From NCBI RefSeq assembly GCF_039543825.1, contig NZ_BAABKM010000002.1:2760133-2824132 (forward strand): a stretch of 64,000 nt of DNA. Reading direction: 5' to 3'. Source of the stretch: Nocardioides conyzicola (lineage in GTDB: Bacteria > Actinomycetota > Actinomycetes > Propionibacteriales > Nocardioidaceae). How positions within the stretch are numbered: the stretch's first letter is position 1; the number at the start of each line of letters is the position of its first letter. A model generated the notes under the pieces. The model saw only the letters and a program-made list of their open reading frames with translations. It was not told where the DNA came from and ran no database searches. A program made the position numbers and the translations under genes. Below are positions 53,084 to 61,574 of this stretch, piece by piece.

Positions 53084-54394
53084 TCACCCCGCAGCGGCGC
53101 GCGCCTCGCCGGCGGCGATCTCGGCGTGCAGGTCCAGGCAGTAGCGGCCGAAGTCGATCTGGATGGTGTGGCGCGGGGCGTCGTAGTACTGCTCGAGGTG
53201 GGCGGCCTCGTCGGCGCGCATGATCCGCTCCTGCTCCTCGACGGAGGGGAGCGCGTAGGTGCCGGCGAGGAGCTTCGCGAGCAGCTTGGACTGCTGCTCG
53301 GCGAGGTTGACGATCGTCGGGGACGACTGGGCCAGGCCGAGGTAGAAGAGGTGGTCGACGCCTGGCTTGATCATCCGCTTGAAGAGCGGGTAGCGGTGCT
53401 CGTCGTCGGGGTGCAGGTCGGTCTCGGCGGAGTCGAAGAACGGGAAGCTCATCTCGTAGCCGGTCGCGCAGACGATCACGTCGGCCTCCACGGACGACCC
53501 GTCGGCCAGGTGCACGGTCGACCCGTCCAGCGACACGATCTCGGGCAGCATGTGGATGTCGCCCGAGCCGGCCTTGGTGAGGAAGTCGGCGCTCACCGAC
53601 GGGTGCGCGGCCAGCGGCTCGTGGTCCGGCTCGGGCAGGCCGTAGCTGCTCATCGAGCCGACGAGCTCCCGGATCAGGGCCCGCGACGCCACCAGCGCCT
53701 GCTCCTTCGGGATGTCCGGCGGCGCCATCACCTTGTCGGCGGGCTGGCCGTTGCGGTACTTCGGCAGCACCCAGACCCCCCGCCGCGCCGAGACGTAGAG
53801 CCGCGACGCCATCCACGGGGACGACAGCTCGCTCGCGATGTCCATCGCCGAGTTGCCCATGCCGACCACGATCACCCGCTTGCCGCGCATCTCGACGGGC
53901 TCGAACGGCGAGATGTACGAGTGGCTGTGCAGCAGCTCGCCGTCGAACTGCCCGGGCCAGGAGGGGAGCCGCGGCTTCCAGTGGTGCCCGTTGGCGACCA
54001 CGAGGTCGGTGTACGACCGCGTCTCGCCCGTCGACAAGGTCACCTCCCACCCGGACGGCGTACGGCGGGCCAGGTCGACGCCGACGCCGAACGTGATCGC
54101 GTCGCGCAGACCGAAGTGGTCGACGTAGTCGCGGAAGTACTGGTGGATCAGCGTGTGGTGCGGGAAGTGCGGGTAGTCCGACGGCGCCGGGAAGTCCTCG
54201 AACTCCAGGCGCGACGTGGACGTGTCGATGTGCAGCGACTCGTAGACCGAGGACCGGCCGTTGGGGTTGCGGAAGTACCAGTTGCCGCCGACGTCGTCGG
54301 ACAGCTCGAACTGGTCGTAGTCGATGCCGTAGTCCTTCAGCCGCTTGGCCGTCGTGATGCCGGAGCAGCCGGCGCCGATGATGCAGACCTTCAT
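53084..54394 (-). CDS. flavin-containing monooxygenase (FMO/Baeyer-Villiger type)
   Basis: 436 residues. FAD loop VCIIGAGCSGITTAKRL, the FMO fingerprint FDGELLHSHSY (FxGxxxHxxxY), a second loop VIVVGMGNSAMDIA, and ATGYEM near the C-terminal half. It inserts oxygen into a ketone, amine or thioether using NADPH and O2. Its start overlaps the serine-hydrolase gene as ATGA. A KstR-like operator lies in front of the pair, so a steroid or other hydrophobic ketone is a reasonable but unproven substrate. Confidence 0.9.
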   Translation of the reverse strand: MKVCIIGAGCSGITTAKRLKDYGIDYDQFELSDDVGGNWYFRNPNGRSSVYESLHIDTSTSRLEFEDFPAPSDYPHFPHHTLIHQYFRDYVDHFGLRDAITFGVGVDLARRTPSGWEVTLSTGETRSYTDLVVANGHHWKPRLPSWPGQFDGELLHSHSYISPFEPVEMRGKRVIVVGMGNSAMDIASELSSPWMASRLYVSARRGVWVLPKYRNGQPADKVMAPPDIPKEQALVASRALIRELVGSMSSYGLPEPDHEPLAAHPSVSADFLTKAGSGDIHMLPEIVSLDGSTVHLADGSSVEADVIVCATGYEMSFPFFDSAETDLHPDDEHRYPLFKRMIKPGVDHLFYLGLAQSSPTIVNLAEQQSKLLAKLLAGTYALPSVEEQERIMRADEAAHLEQYYDAPRHTIQIDFGRYCLDLHAEIAAGEARAAAG

Positions 54395-55527
54395 CGCGCA
54401 ACACCTTCCCCGCAGTCGAACGCCGTCCGCACGTACGCATCGGTGCGTGCGGAGGACGTGAAGTGGTTGTCCATCCGGTTCATCGCATAGGCGACGGTCG
54501 TCCGCCGGTCGAGGTCGTTGACGACGATCGCCCCGCCGTACCCCGTCCACCAGCAGACCCGTCCCTCCGGCACCGCCGGCGCCGACGCCGGTTGCGGCAG
54601 CCCGTAGCCGATGCCCCACCGCAACGGCACGAGCAGGACCAGGTCGGGTCCGTCGGCCTGGACCTCGAAGATCCGGTCGATGGTCGCCGGGGACAGCAGG
54701 CGTACGCCGTCGATCTCGCCGCCGTGCGACACCACCGACTGGGCGCGGGCGATCGAGCGGGCGTTGCCGTGGCCGTTGGCGCCGGCGACCGACACCCGCC
54801 GCCACGGCGCCGTGTTGCAGAAGCCGCCCACGTCGAGCAGCGGGTTGACGATCGTCGGCACCAGGAGGTTGCCCTCCGGCAGCAACGAGAGGTCGAGCCC
54901 GCCCGGTGGCGGCGGGATGAGGTCCGCGCACCGCGCCAACGAGGACTCGGGCACGCCGAGGTGGAAGTCGGCGCCCAGCGGCTCGGCCACGAGCGTGCGG
55001 TACTGGTCGGCGAGCGGGACACCCGTCGCCGCTCGCACCAGTCCGTCGAGCAGGTGGCCGTAGCTGACCATGTGGTAGCCGGACGCCGTCCCCGGCTCCC
55101 ACCACGGCTCCTGGTCGGCCAGCATCCGCTCCGAGCGCTCGAGGTCGAGCAGCACCGGCACGTCGAGGGTCTCGGTCCACCCCGCCTGGCCGGAGGTGTG
55201 CGCGAGCAGGTGGCGCACCAGCACGTCCGGGCTCCGGAACTCGGGCCAGTACGACGCCACCGGGGCGTCCAGGTCCAGCACGCCGCGGTCCACGAGCACG
55301 AGCACGGTGAGGGCGGCCATCGTCTTGGTCACCGACCAGACCTGGACGATCGTGTCCTCCTGCCAGGGCTCGCCGGGCCGGGCCTCGCCGCCCCACAGGT
55401 CGACGACCAGCTCCCCGTCGTGGACCACCGCGACCGAGGCGCCCGCCTCGGACCCGTCAGCCAGGCGCGACGCCAACAGGTCGCGGAGCGGTCGGTACGA
55501 CGGATGGCAGCTGCCGTGGACAGTCAT
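54391..55527 (-). CDS. serine hydrolase, beta-lactamase/EstB-like
   Basis: 378 residues. The catalytic SxxK is in VWSVTKTMAAL, the second tyrosine is in YHMVSYGHLL, and the third motif region is in VCWWTGYGGAIVVND. Similar enzymes are esterases rather than beta-lactamases. The ATG at 55527 is preferred because TATGGT (55535-55540, minus strand) is seven bases upstream, which makes the ATG at 55539 part of the promoter. With the monooxygenase it could open an ester made by Baeyer-Villiger oxidation, which is inference. Confidence 0.85.
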   Translation of the reverse strand: MTVHGSCHPSYRPLRDLLASRLADGSEAGASVAVVHDGELVVDLWGGEARPGEPWQEDTIVQVWSVTKTMAALTVLVLVDRGVLDLDAPVASYWPEFRSPDVLVRHLLAHTSGQAGWTETLDVPVLLDLERSERMLADQEPWWEPGTASGYHMVSYGHLLDGLVRAATGVPLADQYRTLVAEPLGADFHLGVPESSLARCADLIPPPPGGLDLSLLPEGNLLVPTIVNPLLDVGGFCNTAPWRRVSVAGANGHGNARSIARAQSVVSHGGEIDGVRLLSPATIDRIFEVQADGPDLVLLVPLRWGIGYGLPQPASAPAVPEGRVCWWTGYGGAIVVNDLDRRTTVAYAMNRMDNHFTSSARTDAYVRTAFDCGEGVAR

Positions 55528-55534
55528 GCCGCCC

Positions 55535-55553
55535 ACCATAGGAACAGGTTCTA
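55535..55553. promoter_or_regulatory. KstR-like operator with overlapping leaderless -10
   Basis: On the minus strand, TAGAACCTGTTCCT (55553-55540) matches the TNNAACNNGTTNNA consensus of KstR at seven of eight fixed positions. TATGGT (55540-55535) abuts it as the -10. Regulation by a KstR-type TetR repressor is inferred. Confidence 0.55.
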
Positions 55554-55568
55554 GTTTTCGGAACCCCG

Positions 55569-56162
55569 TCAGCGACCGGCGACGAAGTAGACCACCAGCG
55601 CGATGAGCAGCAGGAGGGTGGAGCCACCGAGTGCCCAGACCCACCAGGGGATCGGCTTCTTCGGCTCGGGGGCCGGCGCGGGTGCCGGCGGCGGGGCGAC
55701 GACGACCGGGGCCGGCGCGGGCGGGTTCATCAGTCCACCGCAGCGGGCGCAGACCTCGGCGGTGAGCAGGTTGCCCTCCGCGCAGTGCGGGCACGGGACC
55801 GAGCCGACCATCACCCGGCCGGACGTGCCGGGCAGGCGGCGCAGCGACTCGCCGGCCGTGGTGCCGCTGTCGAGCTGGACCTTGGAGGGCGTCCAGAAGA
55901 GCGGGTAGTCGCACTGCCGGCAGAAGTCGTCGGACTCGCGGCGGGTCAGCGCGACCATCGCGACGGTGCCGCACTCGGGGCAGGTGACCCGCTCCTCCGG
56001 TGCGGACGTGGCGGTGGGTACGGCGAGGGGCGGCGCCAGCGCCTGGGTCGGCTGGTCGCCGACCCCCTGCTCGTCGACGAACAGGCCCGGGGGCGTGAGG
56101 GGACTGGTGTCGTCCGGCTCATCGCCCGAGAACACGTGCTTCCCGGCCAGCGTCTCGCTCAC
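55569..56162 (-). CDS. double zinc-ribbon protein with C-terminal membrane anchor, eCIS operon
   Basis: 197 residues from the GTG at 56162, chosen because it overlaps the upstream stop as GTGA and has GAGGAGGAG seven bases away; a GTG at 56171 is the alternative. A disordered N-terminus is followed by two ribbons: CPECG with CRQCD, and CPHCA with CARCG. Then comes a Pro/Ala-rich linker (PAPAPVVVAPPPAPAPAP) and a single transmembrane helix at the very end (WWVWALGGSTLLLLIALVVY). The topology is that of a tail-anchored cytosolic protein. Last gene of the contractile injection operon; role unknown, possibly docking to the membrane. Confidence 0.75.
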   Translation of the reverse strand: MSETLAGKHVFSGDEPDDTSPLTPPGLFVDEQGVGDQPTQALAPPLAVPTATSAPEERVTCPECGTVAMVALTRRESDDFCRQCDYPLFWTPSKVQLDSGTTAGESLRRLPGTSGRVMVGSVPCPHCAEGNLLTAEVCARCGGLMNPPAPAPVVVAPPPAPAPAPEPKKPIPWWVWALGGSTLLLLIALVVYFVAGR

Positions 56163-56746
56163 CCCGGCCACTCCTCCTCAGATGTCCAGACCCGGTCGGG
56201 CCCGACGTACAGCTCGGCGCGCACGTGCGCGGGGACCTCGTCCCGGACCACGTCGATGAAGTCGGTCAGCTCCAGGAGCCCCGTCGTCCGCACCCTCATC
56301 ACCACCCACGCGGTGTCCTCAGGTGCGTCGCCGGCACGCCAGATGCCGCCGCCTTCCTCGACGTCGGCCGGGCCCTCGCTGATCAGCTCCAGGTAGGACC
56401 TGAGTCCGCGAGCGGTACCGCGCCACGTCAACGTCTTTGCTGCACCGGCAACGATACGACGTTGCAGGCTCTCCGGTTGGGAATCGTCGATCGTCTCGAC
56501 GCCGATCCACGAGGCGAGGTAGGGCAGCATCGGGCTCGGGGAGACCGTGGTGTCGGCGACGTGCTCGATGTTGTCGGCGTCCTGGAGGAGCGTGCCCCCC
56601 ATCTCCTGGAAGATCGAGACGAACCGCACGAAGAAGTCGTGGTCGAGCATCGAGACCGGCAGCTGGTCCAGCATCCACGTGGGCGAGCGCTGCGGCCGGG
56701 TCTGTCCCCCCGGCACCACCGTCGCGGTCAGCCGTTCGACGGTCAT
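56159..56746 (-). CDS. phage tail protein I-like baseplate wedge (Afp12-like)
   Basis: 195 residues beginning MTVERLTATVVPGGQ. Features of the tail protein I/Afp-type small wedge: HDFFVRFVSIFQEMGGTLLQDADNIEHV, PMLPYLASWIGV and RRIVAGAAKTLTWRGTARGLRSYLELIS. In contractile tails it joins the baseplate wedge with the gpJ-like protein. Cytosolic assembly. Start overlaps the gpJ-like stop as ATGA. Ends at the zinc-ribbon gene with a GTGA overlap. Confidence 0.85.
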   Translation of the reverse strand: MTVERLTATVVPGGQTRPQRSPTWMLDQLPVSMLDHDFFVRFVSIFQEMGGTLLQDADNIEHVADTTVSPSPMLPYLASWIGVETIDDSQPESLQRRIVAGAAKTLTWRGTARGLRSYLELISEGPADVEEGGGIWRAGDAPEDTAWVVMRVRTTGLLELTDFIDVVRDEVPAHVRAELYVGPDRVWTSEEEWPG

Positions 56747-58692
56747 CGCACGACGACCTGGTGACCGGCCGACAGGAAGAGGGACTGCTTGTCGAGGCGG
56801 ATCACGTCCTTGCCACCGCCGAGGCGGCGACCGGTACGCAGGTCGTACTCGAACAGCAGCACCTCCTCGACGCGCTCGACGCCGTCGACGCTCTCCAGGA
56901 GCTGGGTGATCACGGCGAGGTTGACGTCGGCGTCGAACGGCCAGCCGGTCCCGTCGGACCCACCCACCAGCGGGTTGAGGAAGCGCGACAGCGCGTCCAT
57001 CGTCCGCTGCCGCACCAGGGCGGCCGGCCGGCCGGGAGCTCCGTGCAGCAGCGCGACGACCGAGACGCCCTGGTAGTACGGCGTGCTCACCTCGACCGAC
57101 GTCCCGACCAGCCGGTGCTCGTCGAGGGCGTCCACGATCGTCGTCATCAGCTGCGGCGAGATGGCGAAGTCGTCGAGCTGGTGGCCGGTCGGGTCCGTGC
57201 GGACCTGCGGTACGACGAGCAGCTGGACCGCGCCGTTGTCGCGCCCCGCCGGGCGGCACCGCGCCCGCGCGACCTCGATCGACGACTCGATGGTGAGCCG
57301 CTCGAAGTCGCGGGCGGTCACCGCGCGGTTGCCGGTGCGGAGCGTCAGCGGGCCGCGGACCTTCGCCTCGGCGACCGACTCGGCGTCGACGCCACCGGAC
57401 GCGGGGCCGAGGTTGATCGTGCCGTTGACGAACGGGACCGCCGTCCGCATCACGGTCAGCGTGCGGGCGCCGACGTTGCCGCGCGAGCCGCCGCCGTGCC
57501 GATAGCCCGACACCTCGATGAACGCGCCGTCGCGAGGGATCGCGCCGTGCTGACGGATCGAGCCGTCGGGGTAGCGGATCCGGGGGCCGAAGTGGACGAC
57601 ACCGGTGCCGCTGTCCCACACGAAGTGGTGGTCGGTCGGCCCGGACGCGGAGAAGTCCTCGACCTCCGTCCAGCTGTCGGTGCGGTCGCCGTCCACGACC
57701 CGGAGCGTCTCGCTGTCCCGACGCGGCAGCACGGGGAAGCGGTCGACCTGGAAGGTCTGGCCCGGGGCGCCGTTGCTGCGCCCGAGCACCTCGGCGCCGA
57801 TCGTCTCGGCATGCTCCGCACCGACGGTGCCGCCCAGAGCGGAGACCTCGACGCCGCGCACGCGGGGGGAGTTGCGGTAGATCGGCTGCCCCGTCTTCGG
57901 TGCCAGCAGCCGGGCACGCAGCCAGTACGCCGACTCGTTGGCGACCGTCAGCGGCTGGTGCTCGACGGGGACCATCAGCACGACCTCGCCGGGCCGGTTC
58001 AGCCCGCCGGTGGTGTCCTCGTAGATCCGGGTGGGCAGCCAGCCCTCGCCGTTCCAGACCTCCCAGATCAGGGGCGGGTTGCGCGGGTCGACGCCGATGC
58101 CCTCCGCGCGGGCCTCGACCGCGAGGCGCAGCACCATGCCGGCCAGGCTGTCGCGGAAGCCGAGGTAGAAGGCGTCGCCCGGGGTGATCGTGTCCGCCGG
58201 GAAGCAGCTGGCGCCGTCGGCGCCGAAGCGGAGGTCCTCCCACACGTCGAGGATCTGGTCGTTGTCGGCGGCGGACGACTTGGCCGCGATCAGCTCCGGC
58301 GGCGCGATGACCAGGTCCTCGACGGTGCTGAAGACGACCCCCTCACCCTCGGCGGCGCTCATCTGCGTCATCACCTGGGTGGTGGCGGGCACCACGACCG
58401 GCTGCTCCAGCACGGCCGAGAGCCAGAACGTCAGGTCCGTGCGGGCCACCGACGGCGGGAACGGCTCGATGCCGACCATGTTCAGGAAGTGCACGTACAG
58501 CCGGTCCGGCACCTGGTTGACCCGGTAGAGGACCATCTCGCTCATCCAGGCGAAGAGCTCGATCAGCGCGACCCCGGGGTCGGACACGTTGTGGTTGGTC
58601 CACTCGGGGCAGTAGCGCGGGATCAGGCGCTTCGCTTCGTCGACGATGTCCTGGAAGGTCCGGTCGTCGAGGGCGGGGGTGGGCAGCGGCAT
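56743..58692 (-). CDS. baseplate J-like (gp6/Afp11-like) wedge protein
   Basis: 649 residues, ATG at 58692. The N-terminus has TNHNVSDPGVALIELFAWMSEM, a hallmark of putative baseplate assembly proteins of contractile systems, and the C-terminal third has TGNRAVTARDFERLTIESS and FDADVNLAVITQLLESVDGVERVEEVLLFEYD. Wedges of this kind form the hexagonal baseplate ring. Size is at the small end of the Afp11 group, so extra domains found in large homologues are absent. Eight bases downstream of the gp25-like gene. Confidence 0.9.
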   Translation of the reverse strand: MPLPTPALDDRTFQDIVDEAKRLIPRYCPEWTNHNVSDPGVALIELFAWMSEMVLYRVNQVPDRLYVHFLNMVGIEPFPPSVARTDLTFWLSAVLEQPVVVPATTQVMTQMSAAEGEGVVFSTVEDLVIAPPELIAAKSSAADNDQILDVWEDLRFGADGASCFPADTITPGDAFYLGFRDSLAGMVLRLAVEARAEGIGVDPRNPPLIWEVWNGEGWLPTRIYEDTTGGLNRPGEVVLMVPVEHQPLTVANESAYWLRARLLAPKTGQPIYRNSPRVRGVEVSALGGTVGAEHAETIGAEVLGRSNGAPGQTFQVDRFPVLPRRDSETLRVVDGDRTDSWTEVEDFSASGPTDHHFVWDSGTGVVHFGPRIRYPDGSIRQHGAIPRDGAFIEVSGYRHGGGSRGNVGARTLTVMRTAVPFVNGTINLGPASGGVDAESVAEAKVRGPLTLRTGNRAVTARDFERLTIESSIEVARARCRPAGRDNGAVQLLVVPQVRTDPTGHQLDDFAISPQLMTTIVDALDEHRLVGTSVEVSTPYYQGVSVVALLHGAPGRPAALVRQRTMDALSRFLNPLVGGSDGTGWPFDADVNLAVITQLLESVDGVERVEEVLLFEYDLRTGRRLGGGKDVIRLDKQSLFLSAGHQVVVR

Positions 58693-58700
58693 CGGGCGTC

Positions 58701-59138
58701 CTACTCGGCGTCGTGGGGGATCACGTAGAAGGGGTAGACGAGGTTGCGGCGGTCGTTGGTGGCGCGGACCCGGTAGGTGATCTGGATGCGCACCAGCGCC
58801 TGGTTGTCCGGGTCGGGCTCGGGCTTCACGTCCTCGACGACGATCCGCGGCTCCCACTGGGCGAGCGCGTCGCGGACCGCCTCGGCGATGAGGCCGAGCA
58901 GGTTGCCGGTCACGGGCTCGAAGAGCAGGTCCCAGATCCGGCAGCCGAACTGTGGCCGCATCAGGCGCTCGCCCGGAGCGGTCATCAGGACGATCTCGAT
59001 CGACCGGTCGAGATCGGGTACGCCGGCGGACAGGCCGATGGCGCCGGTGTGGTCGACGGCGAGCGGCCAGGAGAAGCCGCGGCCGATGAAGGACGAGTCC
59101 GCCTGACCGGGCTCGTCGTGCCTCCGGAGCTCTGACAT
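58701..59138 (-). CDS. gp25/GPW-like baseplate wedge protein (Afp9-like)
   Basis: 145 residues with the gp25/lysozyme-like fold marks GFSWPLAVDHTG, IVLMTAPGERLMRPQFGC, LLFEPVTGNLLGLIAEAVRDAL and a C-terminal ITYRVRATNDRRN. This protein starts sheath assembly on the baseplate. The EPR-type motif of gp25 appears as PGERLMRPQFG. Start shares one base with the VgrG stop (TGATG). Confidence 0.92.
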   Translation of the reverse strand: MSELRRHDEPGQADSSFIGRGFSWPLAVDHTGAIGLSAGVPDLDRSIEIVLMTAPGERLMRPQFGCRIWDLLFEPVTGNLLGLIAEAVRDALAQWEPRIVVEDVKPEPDPDNQALVRIQITYRVRATNDRRNLVYPFYVIPHDAE

Positions 59139-60910
59139 CAGTTGATCGCCACCATTCCGCCCTTGAGCGTCAGCATGCCGCCGCCGTCGACGGTCGCCGT
59201 ACCGCTCGCCTTCACGTCGAGCGCCGGGGCCTCGATCTTGGCGGTGCCGCTGCCCTTGGCCTCGAGCTGCACGCCCTCGAGCTTGAGCGCGGTCTTGGCC
59301 TTGATGGTGACGTTGACGCCCTCGATGGTGATGTCGCCCGAGTCGGAGAACTCGATCTTGGCCTGGCCGTTGCTGATCGAGATCGGTTTGTTGGCGACGG
59401 TCAGCTCCATCTTGTCCTCGCCGACGCGGATGAGGTGCCCGTTCGAGGTCTTGAGCAGGATGTGCTTGGTGTCCGGCCCGGTGCCGTCGGCGATCTCGAT
59501 GACGTGACCGAGGCGCGAGTTGATCCGGCGGTACTCGACCTTCCCGCCCGCGCTGACGTTGTCGGTCGTGGGCAGCTCGTTCTTCTTGCTGAAGAGTCCG
59601 CCGATGACGACCGGTCGCCGGGTGTCGCTCTGCTCGAAGCCGACCAGCACCTCGTCGTTGACCTCGGGCTGGAAGACCACGCCGCGCTTCGCGCCGCCGC
59701 CGAGGGTGACGACCCGCGCCCACTCCGACTCGATGTCCCCGTTGATGGTCGGGAACTTCACCTTCACCCGGCCGATCTTGCCCTCGGTGTCGTTGATGTT
59801 GGTGACCACGCCGACGAGCAGGCCGCTGATCGTCGAGCCCGCCGTGTCGGGCGAGCCCGACAGCAGGTCGACCAGGCCCTCGGGCCGGATCGGTCCGGCC
59901 GTGAAGTGGGTGAGGAAGCCGTCGGGCTCGAACACGTGCTGCACCCGGGTGACCAGGAACTTCCCCGAGGACGGTCCCGCGTCGGACACCTCGACCTTCG
60001 TGAACGGCCGGATCGCGCTGTTGATCATGCACGTCCCGCGGGTGGTGACGGCCGCCGCCGTGGCCTCCGCGAGCATGGTCTCGCTGACCAGCTTGGCCTC
60101 GTCGGCGGTCAGCGGCGACGCCCCGGAGACCTTGAGGCCGGTCCCGGTGGGTGCTGCGCGACCCGGGTACTTCTCGACCAGGCCCGCCTCGGCGCTGCCG
60201 CTGGTGGAGGCGACGTTGGCGATCGCGGCCTGCTGGGCGTCGTCCCACCCGGTGACGGTCACCTTGCCGGGGTGCAGCCCGGAGGCCCGCGTCGACAGCC
60301 GGATCAGGTCCTGGCCCAGCTTGACCGTGGCGGCCGGGCTGCTCGGGGCGGCCGAGATCTTCTTGACCATCAGCTTGCCGACGTCGACCCACCAGACCAT
60401 GCCGCAGCGCCCGACGATCCAGTTGAGGTACGCCAGGTTGGAGCCGGTCTGCAGCAGGTAGGGGTGCGAGGCCGAGGTGGCGTCAATGGAGCTCGTGAGG
60501 CCGGTGCCGGACACCATCTTGGTGATCACGTCCGAGTACGTCGAGTTCAGGAACGCGGTGTTCTGCGTGTTCTGGCCGAGCTTGTACGACGCGTCGTCCA
60601 CGGTGACGGTCAGCACCGTGGTGCCACGCTCGGCGTCGTAGTCGAGGCTGACCCCGGTCACGAGGCCCTTGAAGAGGTCCTTGTCGGCGCCGGTGCCCAT
60701 GGTCCCGAGCTCCACCTCGGTGCCGAGCCCGAACGTGGGCGAGACGGCGACGTCGTACGACGACTCGATGAAGCGCAGCGTCGCCCGGCCCACCAGGTTG
60801 AGGCCGAGGTCGACCTCCATGTAGGTCAGCGCGCCGTACTGGGCGGCGGTGAGCGTGGCGCCGCCGACCTTGATGACCGGGCTGATCAGCCCCATCGACG
60901 CTGTCGTCAT
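59138..60910 (-). CDS. VgrG/gp27-gp5-like spike protein (Afp8-like)
   Basis: 590 residues. The gp27-like hub covers about residues 1-345 (FKGLVTGVSLDYDAERGTTVL, SYKLGQNTQNTAF). An OB-fold segment about 360-450 has GLLVGVVTNINDTEGKIGRVKVKFP and RVVTLGGGAKRGVVFQPEVNDEVLVGFEQSD. The C-terminal 120 residues are a needle-like beta-helix made of short strands (VTIKAKTALKLEG, AKIEAPALDVKASGTATV). The end is LKGGMVAIN, with no fused effector domain. It punctures the target membrane. Confidence 0.92.
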   Translation of the reverse strand: MTTASMGLISPVIKVGGATLTAAQYGALTYMEVDLGLNLVGRATLRFIESSYDVAVSPTFGLGTEVELGTMGTGADKDLFKGLVTGVSLDYDAERGTTVLTVTVDDASYKLGQNTQNTAFLNSTYSDVITKMVSGTGLTSSIDATSASHPYLLQTGSNLAYLNWIVGRCGMVWWVDVGKLMVKKISAAPSSPAATVKLGQDLIRLSTRASGLHPGKVTVTGWDDAQQAAIANVASTSGSAEAGLVEKYPGRAAPTGTGLKVSGASPLTADEAKLVSETMLAEATAAAVTTRGTCMINSAIRPFTKVEVSDAGPSSGKFLVTRVQHVFEPDGFLTHFTAGPIRPEGLVDLLSGSPDTAGSTISGLLVGVVTNINDTEGKIGRVKVKFPTINGDIESEWARVVTLGGGAKRGVVFQPEVNDEVLVGFEQSDTRRPVVIGGLFSKKNELPTTDNVSAGGKVEYRRINSRLGHVIEIADGTGPDTKHILLKTSNGHLIRVGEDKMELTVANKPISISNGQAKIEFSDSGDITIEGVNVTIKAKTALKLEGVQLEAKGSGTAKIEAPALDVKASGTATVDGGGMLTLKGGMVAIN

Positions 60911-60911
60911 G

Positions 60912-61574
60912 TCAGGACCCCTCGAGACGCGGGACCGTCAGCATCGTCCCCGGCCGGACGGCCAGCGGGTCCTCGAGTCCGTTCGCGGAGGCGAGCAGGC
61001 GCCAGCGGGTCGAGTCCCCGTAGTAGCGCGCGCTGATCCGGTCGAGGGTCTCGCCGGGCTGCACCCGGTGGACCCGGTGCGGCTTCGGGGTGCCCGAGGT
61101 GGGGTTCTGGGCGCCGAACGCCTGGGACTTCTCGTACTGCCGCAGCTCCAGCTCCATGTTGGCGCGCAGGGGGACGCCGGCGGAGGAGAAGTAGGTGAAG
61201 CTCAGGCGCAGCCCCTCGATCACCGCCTTGAACGAGTGCAGGTCGCCCCAGTGGAACGTGACCGTCGGCGGGCGCACGTTGCTGGTCGCCTCGTCCGCCC
61301 CCGGGAGGGACGGGTCGATGTCCATCAGGTCGACGATCTTGCCGGTGTGCGTGGTGACCGCGGTGCCGTCGTTGGTCGTGTCGAAGACGAGGTCGACCTT
61401 GAGCCAGCCGGAGTTGGCGCCGGCGTACCGCAGCGTGGGGACGCCCTGGCCGGGCATCGGGTTGGAGACCCAGTTGTTGCGGCGGCCGACCGTGACGGTC
61501 TCGGGGTTGTAGAGGCAGGGCACCTTGTCGTTGGAGCCCTCGATCTCCAGGAACGCCTTCTCGAGCTCGGCCAT
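60912..61574 (-). CDS. LysM-containing tube-terminator/cap protein (Afp7-like)
   Basis: 220 residues beginning MAELEKAFLEIEGSNDKVPC. The N-terminal part has LYNPETVTVGRRNNW and TLRYAGANSGWLKVDLVFDT, typical of CIS tube-adaptor proteins; the last 50 residues form a LysM module (HRVQPGETLDRISARYYGD, WRLLASANGLEDP). It links the inner tube to the spike complex. Its ATG overlaps the upstream stop by one base (TGATG), so it is translated with the disordered protein. Confidence 0.92.
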   Translation of the reverse strand: MAELEKAFLEIEGSNDKVPCLYNPETVTVGRRNNWVSNPMPGQGVPTLRYAGANSGWLKVDLVFDTTNDGTAVTTHTGKIVDLMDIDPSLPGADEATSNVRPPTVTFHWGDLHSFKAVIEGLRLSFTYFSSAGVPLRANMELELRQYEKSQAFGAQNPTSGTPKPHRVHRVQPGETLDRISARYYGDSTRWRLLASANGLEDPLAVRPGTMLTVPRLEGS

